Shown: positions 26,343 to 36,564 of the stretch, in pieces
Layout of the letters: each line of letters begins with the position of its first letter
Numbering within the stretch: position 1 is the first letter of the stretch
Source of the DNA: Nonomuraea sediminis
GTDB lineage: Bacteria; Actinomycetota; Actinomycetes; Streptosporangiales; Streptosporangiaceae
DNA: 64,000 nucleotides
Direction of reading: 5' to 3'
Assembly: GCF_018531495.1 (NCBI RefSeq)
Contig: NZ_JAHDTI010000011.1
Coordinates: 124,001-188,000 of the forward strand
Notes under the pieces: model-generated
Database searches by the model: none
Seen by the model: only the letters and a program-made list of their open reading frames with translations
What the model was told of the DNA's origin: nothing
Translations under genes and position numbers: made by a program

Positions 26343-26867
26343 ATGCCAGACGAATGGACTGATTTCATGAAGAGGGAAGGCCAAGTGACCGTCGAGCTCG
26401 ACGACGTCGACCGGAAGATCATCACCGAGCTGTCCAGGGACGCCCGCCTGTCGGTCAGGTCGCTGGCCGAGCGCCTGCACATCTCCCGCGCGAGCGCCTA
26501 CAGCAGGCTCGACAGGCTCATCACCGACGGCGTGGTGCGCGGGTTCTCCGTGCGGCTGGATCCGGCCATGATCGGGCTGACCACGTCGGCGTACGTGACG
26601 CTGCGCATCGAGCAGAACTCCTGGCGCGAGGTGAGCGCAAGGCTGCGTGAAGTATCCGGCATACTGAACTTCGCCCTGATCGGCGGGGACTTCGACGTGC
26701 TCGCCCTGGTCCGGGTGGCCGGTCAGGGCGAGCTGCGCGACCTGGTGCTCAACGACCTGCACTCCATCCCCGGGGTGCTGAGCACCCGCACGCATCTCAT
26801 CTTCGACGAGTCGAACGACGACATGCTGCTCGGCGGGAGTACGGCTACGCGTCGTAGTCGACCGTGA
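26343..26867 (+). CDS. Lrp/AsnC family regulator, probable BkdR
   Basis: 174 residues; helix-turn-helix at about residues 18-62 (LDDVDRKIITELSRDARLSV, then LHISRASAYSRLDRL) and RAM domain with LIGGDFDVLALVRV. Divergent from bkdABC, the classic position of a branched-chain amino acid responsive activator/repressor. An internal ATG (MKREGQ) is an alternative start nine residues or so downstream. Its 3' end overlaps that of paaE by 23 bases on the opposite strand. Confidence 0.88.
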   Translation: MPDEWTDFMKREGQVTVELDDVDRKIITELSRDARLSVRSLAERLHISRASAYSRLDRLITDGVVRGFSVRLDPAMIGLTTSAYVTLRIEQNSWREVSARLREVSGILNFALIGGDFDVLALVRVAGQGELRDLVLNDLHSIPGVLSTRTHLIFDESNDDMLLGGSTATRRSRP

Positions 26868-27903
26868 CGGTGCCGGAGACGGGTTCGGACTGGCAGGTGA
26901 GGACGAATCCGGCCTCCAGCTCGGCCGGGTCGAGCGCGAAGTTGCGCCGCATGCGCACCTCGCCGTCCACGACCCTGGCCCTGCACGTGCCGCACACGCC
27001 GCCCTTGCAGGCGAAGGGCAGGTCGGGCCGCACCCGTTGCGCCCCGTCCAGGACGGTGGTGCCGGCGGGCAGCTCCACCACGCTCTTGCGCCCGTCCAGG
27101 ACCAGCGTGACCGTGGCGGCGGGACTCCCGCTCGCCGGTTCGGCGTGGGTGTGCGGCGGGGGCGGCTCCTCCTCGACGTAGAACAGCTCGCGGTGCACGC
27201 GCTCGCGCGGGACGCCCAGCTCGGCCAGCACCGCCATGCCGTCGACGACCATGCCGTGCGGGCCGCACAGCCACCAGTGGTCGACCTCCTCGACCGGGAT
27301 CAGCCGCCGGACCAGCGTGGCCAGCCGGTCGGCGTCGAGCCGGCCGCTGAACAGCTCGGCGTCGCGCGGCTCGCGCGACAGCACGTGGACCAGCTCGAGC
27401 CGCTCGGGATGGGCGTCCTTGAGGTCGGCGAGCTCGTCGGCGAACATCACGCTCTGGCTGGTGCGGTTGCCGTACAGCAGGGTCACCCGGGTGTCGGGTA
27501 CGGCCAGCGCCGAGGCGGCCAGCGACAGGATGGGGGTGATCCCCGAGCCCGCCGCGATCAGCACGTGGCGTTCGCCGGGCAGCAATTCGGCGGTGAAGGA
27601 GCCGCTCGGCGGCAGCACCTCGATCTCGTCGCCGGGACGCACCTGGCGGGTCAGCCAGCCGGAGAACAGCCCGCCGGGCACCTCGCGGACGCCGACGCGC
27701 GGCGACCCGCCCGCGGGGGAGCAGATGGAGTAGGAGCGGCGCTCGTCCCTGCCGTCCACGATGCGGCGCAGGGTCAGCGACTGGCCTGGGCGGAAGGCGT
27801 ACAGCTCGGCCAGCTCGTCGGGAATCGCGAAGGTCACGGCGACGGCGTCGGCGCACAGCCGTTCGACGGCGTCCACGCGCAGCGGGTGGGAGGAGGCGCC
27901 CAT
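26845..27903 (-). CDS. paaE: 1,2-phenylacetyl-CoA epoxidase reductase subunit PaaE
   Basis: 352 residues. FAD-binding domain (RRSYSICSP), NAD-binding domain (LIAAGSGITPILSL, LLYGNRTSQSVMFADEL), and a C-terminal plant-type 2Fe-2S ferredoxin domain with CKGGVCGTC and a distal Cys in LTCQSEPVSG. It passes electrons from NADPH to the PaaAC oxygenase. ATG at 27903 has GGAGATCTGACC upstream; only three bases separate it from the paaD stop. Confidence 0.93.
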   Translation of the reverse strand: MGASSHPLRVDAVERLCADAVAVTFAIPDELAELYAFRPGQSLTLRRIVDGRDERRSYSICSPAGGSPRVGVREVPGGLFSGWLTRQVRPGDEIEVLPPSGSFTAELLPGERHVLIAAGSGITPILSLAASALAVPDTRVTLLYGNRTSQSVMFADELADLKDAHPERLELVHVLSREPRDAELFSGRLDADRLATLVRRLIPVEEVDHWWLCGPHGMVVDGMAVLAELGVPRERVHRELFYVEEEPPPPHTHAEPASGSPAATVTLVLDGRKSVVELPAGTTVLDGAQRVRPDLPFACKGGVCGTCRARVVDGEVRMRRNFALDPAELEAGFVLTCQSEPVSGTVTVDYDA

Positions 27904-27905
27904 GG

Positions 27906-28391
27906 TCAGATCTCCTTGAAGTGGTCGAAGGTTTCGCCACATGAGCGGCAGCGGCGCAACGCGCGGCAGGCCGTGGAGCCGAACTCGGAAAGCTCAAGCG
28001 TGTCGGCCGAGCCGCACTGCGGGCAGTTCGCCCGCCGCGACGGCCCGAGCGTGAGCGGGATCGGCCCCGCGCGGTGCGGCGCGGGACCCGGGGGAGCGAT
28101 CCCGGCCTCGGCGAGCTTGCGGCGGCCCGACTCGCTGATCCAGTCGGAGCTCCACGCGGGGGAGAGCGCCACCCGCACGTCGACCTCGTCGTAACCCGCC
28201 TCGCCGAGCCGGCGCACCAGATCGTCGCGCATGGCGCCCAGCGCGGGGCAGGCCGTGTACGTCGGCGTGATCCACACGGTCACGCGGCCCGCGTCCTCCT
28301 TGACGTCGCGGAGCACGCCCAGCTCGGCGAGCGTGAGCTGGGGCAGTTCCGGATCCACGACTGCCGCCGCGACCTCCGCGGCCCTCACCAC
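27906..28391 (-). CDS. paaD: Phenylacetate-CoA oxygenase subunit PaaD
   Basis: 161 residues: MIP18/DUF59-like fold at the N-terminus (VVDPELPQLTLAELGVLRDV, YTACPALGAMRDDLV) and a C-terminal zinc-ribbon with CPQCGS and CRSCGETF. PaaD assists iron-sulfur or metal assembly of the epoxidase. GTG start overlaps the paaC stop. Confidence 0.92.
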   Translation of the reverse strand: MVRAAEVAAAVVDPELPQLTLAELGVLRDVKEDAGRVTVWITPTYTACPALGAMRDDLVRRLGEAGYDEVDVRVALSPAWSSDWISESGRRKLAEAGIAPPGPAPHRAGPIPLTLGPSRRANCPQCGSADTLELSEFGSTACRALRRCRSCGETFDHFKEI

Positions 28392-29194
28392 GTCGCACCC
28401 GGCAGTGCTCGGGCGACGCCCTGCATCTCCTCCAGCAGGGAGGCGAGCGCGGGATCGTGGCGGCCCCGCCGTACCGGCTCACCGGGGGCGTCGGCGGGGA
28501 CGGTCAGGGTGGCGGCGTGCAGCACCTCGGCGATGACGGCGTCGAACTCGGCGCGCAGCGCAGCCGGGTCCAGGCCGATCTCGTCGTCGGTGAACAGCCC
28601 GCCGACCAGCGGCCACAGGGCGTCCACGGCCTGCTGCGCGCGGGCGTGCGAGTGGTCGGTGCCGTCACCGAGCCGCAGCGTCCAGCGGGCGGCGTAGTCG
28701 CGGTGGTAGGTGACCTCCTTGACGCCCTTGGCCGCGATGGCGGACAGCAGCTCGTCGGCGTCGTCCGCCAGGCGGCGCAGGAGCGCCAGCCGCCAGGTGG
28801 AGAAGACCAGGAGCCGGGCGATCAGGTCGGCGAAGTCCCCGTGGGGGGCCTCGACCAGGGCGACGCTGCGGAACTCGGCGGGATCGCGCAGGAAGGCCAG
28901 CGCGTCCTCGTCCCCGCCGGTGCGCGACAGCAGCAGCCTGGCCTGGCCGAGCAGGTCGAGGGCGATGTTGGCCAGGGCGACCTCGTCCTCCAGCTCGGGG
29001 GCGCGGGTGCACCACTGCTGGACGCGGTGCGACATGATCAGCGCGTCGTCGCCCAGGGCCAGGCAGCGGGCCGCCAGCTCCGGACCCGCCGGGGGCGCGG
29101 GGATGCCCGCCAGCGGGTCGGCGAAGCCGGTCCCGAAGGCCCAGTGGGCGCCGCCGTCCTGGTCCAGGGCCTCGTAGGCGTTGTCGAAGCTCAC
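28385..29194 (-). CDS. paaC: 1,2-phenylacetyl-CoA epoxidase structural subunit PaaC
   Basis: 269 residues, all-helical ferritin-like, with LGDDALIMSHRVQQW, EDEVALANIALDLLGQARLL and KGVKEVTYHRDYAARW. It is the non-catalytic partner of PaaA. Eleven bases separate it from paaB. Confidence 0.93.
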   Translation of the reverse strand: MSFDNAYEALDQDGGAHWAFGTGFADPLAGIPAPPAGPELAARCLALGDDALIMSHRVQQWCTRAPELEDEVALANIALDLLGQARLLLSRTGGDEDALAFLRDPAEFRSVALVEAPHGDFADLIARLLVFSTWRLALLRRLADDADELLSAIAAKGVKEVTYHRDYAARWTLRLGDGTDHSHARAQQAVDALWPLVGGLFTDDEIGLDPAALRAEFDAVIAEVLHAATLTVPADAPGEPVRRGRHDPALASLLEEMQGVARALPGATW

Positions 29195-29205
29195 CTCACC
29201 ACTCC

Positions 29206-29480
29206 CTAGATGTGCGGGACGTCGTCGGGGATGGCGTAGAAGGTCGGGTGCCGGTAGACCTTGTCGCCGCTCGGCTCGAAGAAGGCGTCCTTCTCGTCCG
29301 GGCTGGAGGCGATGATGTCGGCCGAGCGGACGACCCAGATGCTCACGCCCTCGTTGCGGCGCGTGTACAGGTCGCGGGCGTTGTGCAGCGCCGACTCGTC
29401 GTCGGGCGCGTGCAGCGAGCCGACGTGGACGTGGTTGAGTCCCCGCTTGCCCCGGATGAACACCTCGTACAGCGGCCAGG

Positions 29481-29484
<4 letters not shown>
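29206..29484 (-). CDS. paaB: Phenylacetate-CoA oxygenase subunit PaaB
   Basis: 92 residues from the ATG at 29484, which overlaps the paaA stop by four bases. MTWPLYEVFIRGKRGLNHVH, GSLHAPDDESALHNARDLY and the C-terminal FYAIPDDVPHI are diagnostic. PaaB bridges PaaAC units. Confidence 0.95.
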
Positions 29485-30397
<913 letters not shown>

Positions 30398-30401
<4 letters not shown>

Positions 30402-32401
30402 CTCGCCTCCTTGGCGACCAGGGTCAGGACGTCGTACTTGGCGACCGACTCGCCGTTCTGGTTGGTGACGTCGGTGTCCCAGCGGACCTCGCCGTAGTCG
30501 GCGTTCTCGCGCGGGCTGATCTGCTTGGCCGTCAGCGTCACCGTCAGCTCGTCGCCCGGCTTGACCGGGGTGAGGAACCGCAGGTTCTCCAGCCCGTAGT
30601 TGGCCAGCACCGGGCCGGGCTCGGGCGCCACGAACAGCCCGGCGGCGAAGGAGACGACCAGGTAGCCGTGCGCCACGATGCCGCCGAACAGCGGGTTGGC
30701 GGCGGCGGCCGCCTCGTCGGTGTGGGCGTAGAAGGTGTCGCCGGTGAACTCGGCGAAGTGCGCCACGTCCTCGTCGGTGACCCGCCTCGGCCCCGCGGTG
30801 ACCGTGTCGCCGATGCGCAGCTCGGCCAGGCTCTTGCGGAAGGGGTGCACGTCCTCGGAGCGGCTGGCTCCCGGCGTCCACACGCCGGTCACGGCCGTGA
30901 GCACGTCGGGGGAGCCCTGCAGCGCGGTGCGCTGCATGTGGTGCTTGACCGCCCGCACGCCTCCCAGCTCCTCGCCGCCGCCCGCGCGGCCGGGACCGCC
31001 GTGCACCAGCATCGGCAGCGGCGAACCGTGGCCGGTCGACTCCTTGGCGTCCGTCCGGTCGAGCACCAGCAGCCTGCCGTGCCAGGGCGCCAGCCCGAGC
31101 ACGACCTCACGGGCGAAGCCGGGATCCTCGGTGACGATGGACCCGACCAGGCTGCCGCGTCCCCGGGCGGCGTAGTCGACGGCCTGCTCGGCCGAGCCGT
31201 ACGGCATGAGCATGCTGACCGGCCCGAACGCCTCGATCTCGTGCGGCTCGGCCCTGTCGGGGTCGCCCGCCAGCAGGATCGGCGACATGAACGCGCCGGC
31301 CTGCGCGTCCGCGCCCACCACCCGCACCTGGTCGAGGTCGCCGAACAGCAGCTCGCCGCCGAGCGCCTTCACCGCGGCGCGCACCTCCTCGCGCTGGCGC
31401 AGGCTGACCAGCGGCCCCATCGTCACGCCCTCGGCCAGCGGCGCGCCGACCACGACCTGCTCCAGGCGGGCGCGCACCGCTTCGGTCACCTCCGCCAGGC
31501 GCTCGCGCGGGACGAACGCGCGGCGGATCGCCGTGCACTTCTGCCCGGCCTTGGCGGTCATCTCGGTCACCAGCTGCGCCGCGTACAGGTCGACGTCCCC
31601 GTCGGGGCCCAGGATCGAGCAGTTCAGCGAGTCGGCCTCGGCGTTGAACCGTACGGCGCGCTCCACCACCGCCGGGTGCGTCCGCAGCCGGCGCGCGGTC
31701 GACGCCGACCCGGTGAACCCCACCAGGTCCTGCTCGGTCAGGTGCTCGAACAGGTCGCCCACGTCCCCGCAGACGAGCTGCACCGAGCCCTCGGGCAGGA
31801 TGCCGGACTCCACGATCAGCTCCACCAGCCGCGCGGTCAGGTACGCGGTCTGGCTCGCGGGCTTGATCAGGCTGGGCACCCCGGCCACGAACGCCGGGGC
31901 GAGCTTCTCCAGCGGCCCCCAGACGGGGAAGTTGAAGGCGTTGATCTGCACGGCGACGCCCCGCAGCGGCGTGAGCAGGTGGCGGCCGGCGAACGTGCCG
32001 CCCCGGCCGAGCACCTCCGGCTCGCCCTCCACGAGGGTGTCCGCGTTGGGCAGCTCGCGCCGGCCCTTGCTCGAGTAGGACAGCAGCGTGCCGATCCCGC
32101 CGTCGACGTCGATCCACGCGTCGCCCTTGGTCGCGCCGGCGCGGGCCTCGAGCGCGTACAGCTCGTCGCGGTGCTCGCGTAGGTGGGAGCCCAGCGCCTT
32201 CAGCAGGGCGGCCCGCTGGTGGAAGGTCAGGCGGCGCAGCTCGGCGCCCTGGCGGCGGCCGTAGGCCAGCGCCGCGGCGAAGTCCACGCCGGTCGAGGAG
32301 ACGCGGGCGATCTGCTCGCCGGTCACCGCGTCGTGCACCGGCGCGCCCTCGTCCGGGGGCGTGTGCCAGGCCCCGGATACGTAGCTGCGTAGAGCGGTCA
32401 T
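30398..32401 (-). CDS. paaZ: Oxepin-CoA hydrolase / 3-oxo-5,6-dehydrosuberyl-CoA semialdehyde dehydrogenase PaaZ
   Basis: 667 residues, the length of the fused enzyme. The N-terminal aldehyde dehydrogenase domain has INAFNFPVWGPLEKLAPAFV, FNAEADSLNCSILG and AGQKCTAIRRAFV with the catalytic Cys; the C-terminal MaoC-like hydratase domain has FAEFTGDTFYAHTDEAAA and GGIVAHGYLVVS. It opens the oxepin ring and oxidises the aldehyde. AGGAGCTGCC-type purine-rich leader precedes the ATG in the minus direction. Confidence 0.95.
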
Positions 32402-32423
32402 AGGAGCTGCCCCTTCCCGAATT

Positions 32424-32445
32424 ACTGACTGTCCATTCGGTCAGT
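32424..32445. promoter_or_regulatory. PaaR-like operator 1, between thiolase relic and paaZ
   Basis: ACTGAC and GTCAGT arms are separated by ten bases (22 bp in all), 22 bases before the paaZ ATG. It agrees at 14 of 16 fixed positions with the 22-bp PaaR motif ACTnACCGnnCGnnCGGTnAGT that I recall for corynebacterial PaaR. Confidence 0.6.
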
Positions 32446-32750
32446 TATGGTAACGCGCCCGGATGGCGCTTGAGAACCCGTTGTCGCCGGGGAGCTGAGA
32501 TCAGACGCGGCCCCTCGTCGACGCGCACGTCCCCGACGGGCACGAGCTCCGCCTCGAACCGGCCCGCGTCGATGGCCGCGACGGCGCGCTGGTGGCTGCG
32601 CAGCGCGAAGGCGTCGCTGTCGGCGTGCCCGGCACGCCGCTTCGCGCGACCGCTTCACGGACCACCAGGGCGGCCAGATCGTCGGCGCGGCCTCCGGCCA
32701 GCGTTTCCTTGCGGCGTGCGGACTCCACCAACCAGGAACACCTCGGACAT
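32445..32750 (-). pseudogene. Internally deleted thiolase (acetyl-CoA acyltransferase) relic
   Basis: From an ATG at 32750 with GGAGGGG upstream, the minus strand reads MSEVFLVGGVRTPQG, the typical thiolase N-terminus. It then changes frame to GGRADDLAALVVREAVARSG (thiolase helix 1), and after an internal deletion changes again to FALRSHQRAVAAIDAGRFEA then ELVPVGDVRVDEGPR, which matches a region about residue 180-220 of thiolases. The last frame ends in TAA at 32445. The catalytic cysteine and histidine regions are gone. It stands where the paa operon would carry a pathway thiolase (PaaJ-like); another copy must serve elsewhere. Confidence 0.7.
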
Positions 32751-32781
32751 AGCCCCTCCAACACGGCAGAAGACCCCCTTT

Positions 32782-32803
32782 TTCTACCGACCATTCGGTC
32801 AGT
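32782..32803. promoter_or_regulatory. PaaR-like operator 2, upstream of thiolase relic
   Basis: Shares the 12-base half CATTCGGTCAGT with operator 1 and fits the same 22-bp motif at 12 of 16 fixed positions. It lies 32 bases before the relic's ATG, so the original operon promoter was probably here. Confidence 0.55.
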
Positions 32804-32820
32804 AGGCAAGGGGGCCGCTG

Positions 32821-33141
32821 TCACGCGCCAGGGGCCTGGTAATCCACCTGCTTTCTCGCGGCTTCGTCGATCTCCTCCGTCGTCAGGAGCACCGAGGTCT
32901 TCGTCCGCACTCCGCCCGCCGCGGAAACGGTGAGGCTCAGGGCGGCCGAGTCGGCATTGCTGGGCAGGTCGACCAGGAGGAAGACGTCGTTGTCCCCGAA
33001 CGCGAAGTACATCTGCTCGACCGTGCCGCCGAGGCTGCTCACCATGCGGTCCACCGCCTGGCGTCGCGCGGTCCCGCCGTCTCGCAGGACTCCTTTCAGG
33101 CCCTCCGCCGTGTAGGTGGCCTGGATCATGTATTTGGGCAT
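32821..33141 (-). CDS. GYD domain-containing protein
   Basis: 106 residues from ATG 33141 (MPKYMIQATYTAEGLKGVL), preceded by GAAGGTG. The family is defined by this N-terminus and by FAFGDNDVFLLVDLPSNADS. Ferredoxin-like (dimeric alpha-beta barrel) fold; function is unknown. It stands alone between the LIV operon and the paa operon on the same strand. Confidence 0.85.
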   Translation of the reverse strand: MPKYMIQATYTAEGLKGVLRDGGTARRQAVDRMVSSLGGTVEQMYFAFGDNDVFLLVDLPSNADSAALSLTVSAAGGVRTKTSVLLTTEEIDEAARKQVDYQAPGA

Positions 33142-33244
33142 GGCGTCACCTTCTGCATCCACCGGGAACGTGGTCCTCCGGCGACCTGCTCGGCTTCCGG
33201 TGACGGTAATCGCCGGATGCGATCAAGAAGGTGTCATCGCCGCG

Positions 33245-33952
33245 TCAGACGCCGCCCAGGTACGCCTCGGCCACGCGCGGATCCTCGCGGAGCTCGCCGG
33301 CGGGGCCGTCCAGGACGCAGGTGCCGTTCTCGATCACGTATCCCCGGTGTGCGATCCGCAGCGCGGCGGTGGCGTTCTGCTCCACCAGCAGGACCGAGAC
33401 GCCTTCCCGGTTGATGTCCGCGATGAGCTTCATGACCGAGGCGACCACCAGCGGGGCCAGCCCCATCGACGGCTCGTCCAGGAGCAGCATGCGGGGTCCC
33501 GTGACCAGGGCCCGGCCGATCGCCAGCATCTGCTGCTCGCCGCCGGACAGCGTGCCGCCCTGCTGGGCGCGCCGCTCGGCCAGCCGGGGCAGCAGCTCGT
33601 AGACGTGGTCGATCCGCCTGCGGATCTCCGCCTGGTCGCGGACCAGGTAGCCGCCGAGCTGCAGGTTCTCGTGGACGGTGAGCGTGCTGAAGATCCTGCG
33701 CCCCTCAGGGACGTGCACCAGGCCGCGGGCGGCGATCCGGTGCGGCTTGTCGCGCGTGACCTCCTTGCCGTCGAAGGTGACGAAGCCGTCGCTGGACCGC
33801 ACCAGCCCCGAGACGGCCGACAGCGTGGTGGTCTTGCCGGCGCCGTTGTTGCCGAGCAGGGCGACGATCTCGCCGGGTTCGACGGTGAGCGACAGGCCGC
33901 GCAGGGCGTGGATGCCGTCGTAGTGGACATCGAGTCCGCGGATCTCAAGCAT
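33245..33952 (-). CDS. livF: Branched-chain-type ABC transporter ATPase LivF
   Basis: 235 residues, Walker A GNNGAGKTTT, signature LSGGEQQ, Walker B LLLDEPS and the LivF-typical VPEGRRIFSTLTVHENL. ATG 33952 overlaps the livG stop by eight bases. Last gene of the five-gene importer. Confidence 0.93.
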   Translation of the reverse strand: MLEIRGLDVHYDGIHALRGLSLTVEPGEIVALLGNNGAGKTTTLSAVSGLVRSSDGFVTFDGKEVTRDKPHRIAARGLVHVPEGRRIFSTLTVHENLQLGGYLVRDQAEIRRRIDHVYELLPRLAERRAQQGGTLSGGEQQMLAIGRALVTGPRMLLLDEPSMGLAPLVVASVMKLIADINREGVSVLLVEQNATAALRIAHRGYVIENGTCVLDGPAGELREDPRVAEAYLGGV

Positions 33953-34712
33953 CGGCGTCGCTCCCGAGGTAGGCCTCGATGACGGCAGGGTCGCGACGGA
34001 CGTCATCGGGACGGCCGTCGGCGATCTTGCGGCCGAAGTTGAGCACGACCACGCGTTCCGATACCTCCATGACCAGCCCCATGTCGTGTTCGATGAGGAC
34101 GATGGCGACGCCCAGGGCCTGGATGCGCCTGATCAGGTCGAGCATCTCCGCCTTCTCCGCGTGGTTGAGCCCGGCCGCGGGCTCGTCCAGCAGGAGCAGG
34201 TCGGGACGGCGTGCCAGTGCCCTGGCGATCTCGGTACGGCGCTGCTCGCCGTAGGGCAGGTTGCGGGCCGCGCCGTACCGGTCGCCGCGCAGGCCGACGA
34301 AGTCGAGCCAGTGGTTGGCCTGCTCGGTGCACTCACGTTCAGAGCGGCGGTAGCGCGGCGTGTGCAGCAGCGCGTCGAAGATGTTCTGCTTGAGCCACAG
34401 ATGCGCTCCGGCCCGCACGTTGTCCAGCACCGACAGCTCGCCGAACAGGCGCAGATTCTGGAAGGTGCGCGAGATGCCGAGCTGGGCCACGGCCGAGGGC
34501 CGCAGCCCGCGGATGCTGCTGTCCCTGAAGGTGATCCGGCCGGCCGTCGGCTTGTAGAAGCCGGTGGTGCAGTTGAAGGCCGAGGTCTTGCCCGCGCCGT
34601 TGGGCCCGATGACGGAGATGATCTCCGCCTCGTTCACCGAGAAGCTCAGCCCGTCGATGGCCACCAGCCCGCCGAAGGACAGGCGCAGGTCCTCGACACT
34701 CAGCAGGCTCAT
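33945..34712 (-). CDS. livG: Branched-chain-type ABC transporter ATPase LivG
   Basis: 255 residues from ATG 34712: Walker A GPNGAGKTS, FQNLRLFGELSVLDNV, YGEQRRTEIARALA as signature region, Walker B LLLDEPAAGLNHAEK and the HDM switch. The signature reads LPYGEQRR, normal for LivG. ATGA overlap with livM. Confidence 0.93.
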   Translation of the reverse strand: MSLLSVEDLRLSFGGLVAIDGLSFSVNEAEIISVIGPNGAGKTSAFNCTTGFYKPTAGRITFRDSSIRGLRPSAVAQLGISRTFQNLRLFGELSVLDNVRAGAHLWLKQNIFDALLHTPRYRRSERECTEQANHWLDFVGLRGDRYGAARNLPYGEQRRTEIARALARRPDLLLLDEPAAGLNHAEKAEMLDLIRRIQALGVAIVLIEHDMGLVMEVSERVVVLNFGRKIADGRPDDVRRDPAVIEAYLGSDADA

Positions 34713-35674
34713 TTGACCGTCTCCTTCGATCGGGCCGGCCACAGGCCCTGCGGGCGCAGGAGCATGACGACGATGAGCAGGATCCCGAACAGGAAGAAGC
34801 GGTAGTCGGCCAGGTCGCGCAGCACCTCGGGGAGCAGGCTGATCACGATGGCGCCGACGACGACGCCGGGGATGGAGCCCATGCCGCCCAGCACGACGGC
34901 CATCAGGACCAGCGCGGACTGCAGGAACGTGAAGCTCGTCGGGGAGATCGCCGACAGCTGGGCGGCGAACAGCACCCCGGCCAGGCCGCCCCAGATCGCC
35001 CCGGCGATGTAGGCGGCGAGCTTGACCCGGTAGGTGTGCACCCCCATGGCCTCGGCGGCGTCCTCGTCCTCGCGGACGAACCGCCAGGCCCGGCCCAGCC
35101 GGGACCTGCCCAGCCGCGCCGCGCCGAGCACGGCCACGCAGACGACGGCCACGGTCACGTAGTAGAAGACCACCGGATTGCCGGCCAGGCCGGGAATGCC
35201 GTAGATGCCCGACGGGCCGCCGGTGACGTCCAGGTTGTTGGCCGTGATCCGGATGATCTCGCCGAAGCCGAGGGTCACGATCGCCAGATAGTCGCTGCGC
35301 AGCCGCAGGGTGGGCGCTCCGATGACGATGCCGGCGATCACCGTGACCACCAGCACCGCGGGCACGGTCGCCACCAGGGGCAGGTGGAGCCTGGTGGCCA
35401 GCACCCCGCTGGTGTACGCGCCGACCGCGAAGAAGGCGACATACCCCAGGTCGAGCAGGCCGCAGTAGCCGACCACGATGTTCAGCCCGGCCGCCAGCAT
35501 CACGAAGATGGCAGCGCTGGTCATCACCGACAGCGCGTACGGCGTGGCGATGACGAACGGCGCGAGAACCGCGATCAGCACACCGGCCAGTCCGGCCCAC
35601 CTGTTGCTCATCAGCCGCGAGGCCAGCGTGGGCGGCTTGTCCGTGCCGACGCGGCGGGTCTGGGTCGTCGTCAT
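34709..35674 (-). CDS. livM: Branched-chain-type ABC transporter permease LivM
   Basis: 321 residues, eight to ten membrane helices; LNIVVGYCGLLDLGYVAFFA near residue 70 and GAPTLRLRSDYLAIVTLGFG are LivM hallmarks. ATG 35674 overlaps the livH stop by four bases. Confidence 0.92.
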   Translation of the reverse strand: MTTTQTRRVGTDKPPTLASRLMSNRWAGLAGVLIAVLAPFVIATPYALSVMTSAAIFVMLAAGLNIVVGYCGLLDLGYVAFFAVGAYTSGVLATRLHLPLVATVPAVLVVTVIAGIVIGAPTLRLRSDYLAIVTLGFGEIIRITANNLDVTGGPSGIYGIPGLAGNPVVFYYVTVAVVCVAVLGAARLGRSRLGRAWRFVREDEDAAEAMGVHTYRVKLAAYIAGAIWGGLAGVLFAAQLSAISPTSFTFLQSALVLMAVVLGGMGSIPGVVVGAIVISLLPEVLRDLADYRFFLFGILLIVVMLLRPQGLWPARSKETVK

Positions 35675-36564
35675 ACGCGCTCCGTGACGCGCTCGCCGAG
35701 CAGCCCGGTCGGCCGCACGGTCAGGAACAGGATCAGCACCCCGAAGGCGAACACGTCGCGCCACTCGCCGCCCAGCCAGAACGTGCCGAACGACTCCAGC
35801 AGCCCGAGCAGCAGGCCGCCCAGCATGGTGCCGGTCATGTTGCCGATGCCGCCGATCACCGCGGCGGTGAACGCCTTGAGCCCGATCAGGAAGCCCATCA
35901 GGAAGTCGATCTTCCCGTAGTAGGCCCCGGCCATCACCCCGGCGGCCCCGGCCAGGGCCGAGCCGAGGAAGAAGGTCCTGGAGATCACCGCGTTCACGTC
36001 GATGCCCATCAGCGAACTGGTGCGCGGGTCGAGCGCGATGGCCCGCATGGCCCGGCCCTCACGGGTCCTGGTGACCAGCAGGTTCAGCCCGGCCATGAGC
36101 AGCACGGCGACGCCGATCAGCACCAACTGCTGCAGCGTCAGGGTGGCCCCGAGCACGTGCAGCGACGTGCCGCCGAGCCGTACCGGGTAGACCTGCGGGT
36201 CGGCGCCGGCGCCGGCGCGCATGCCGTACTCCAGGGCGAAGGACGCGCCCACCGCGGTGATCAGCAGCGACAGGCGGGGCGCCCGGCGCAGCGGCCGGTA
36301 GGCGACCCGCTCGAGCGCCACCCCGGCCAGGCCGGTGACTCCCATCGTGACCAGGAGTACGGCCAGCAGCACCGGCAGCGCCATCGCCTGCGGCACGCCA
36401 CCGACGGCGCCGAGAACGGCGAAGCCGGTGAACGCGCCGAGCATGTACAGGTCGCCGTGGGCGAAGTTGAGCAGCTTGATGATCCCGTAGACCATGCTGT
36501 AGCCCAAGGCCACCAGGGCGTAGAACGATCCGACGAACAGGCCGTTCCAGACGAGCTGCGTCAT
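35671..36564 (-). CDS. livH: Branched-chain-type ABC transporter permease LivH
   Basis: 297 residues, eight helices; the start MTQLVWNGLFVGSFYALVAL and MVYGIIKLLNFAHGDLYMLG are diagnostic. ATG 36564 overlaps the binding-protein stop by four bases. Confidence 0.92.
   Translation of the reverse strand: MTQLVWNGLFVGSFYALVALGYSMVYGIIKLLNFAHGDLYMLGAFTGFAVLGAVGGVPQAMALPVLLAVLLVTMGVTGLAGVALERVAYRPLRRAPRLSLLITAVGASFALEYGMRAGAGADPQVYPVRLGGTSLHVLGATLTLQQLVLIGVAVLLMAGLNLLVTRTREGRAMRAIALDPRTSSLMGIDVNAVISRTFFLGSALAGAAGVMAGAYYGKIDFLMGFLIGLKAFTAAVIGGIGNMTGTMLGGLLLGLLESFGTFWLGGEWRDVFAFGVLILFLTVRPTGLLGERVTERV

Noticed and set aside
30668..32182. 504-codon plus-strand frame
   Set aside because: Antisense shadow of paaZ.
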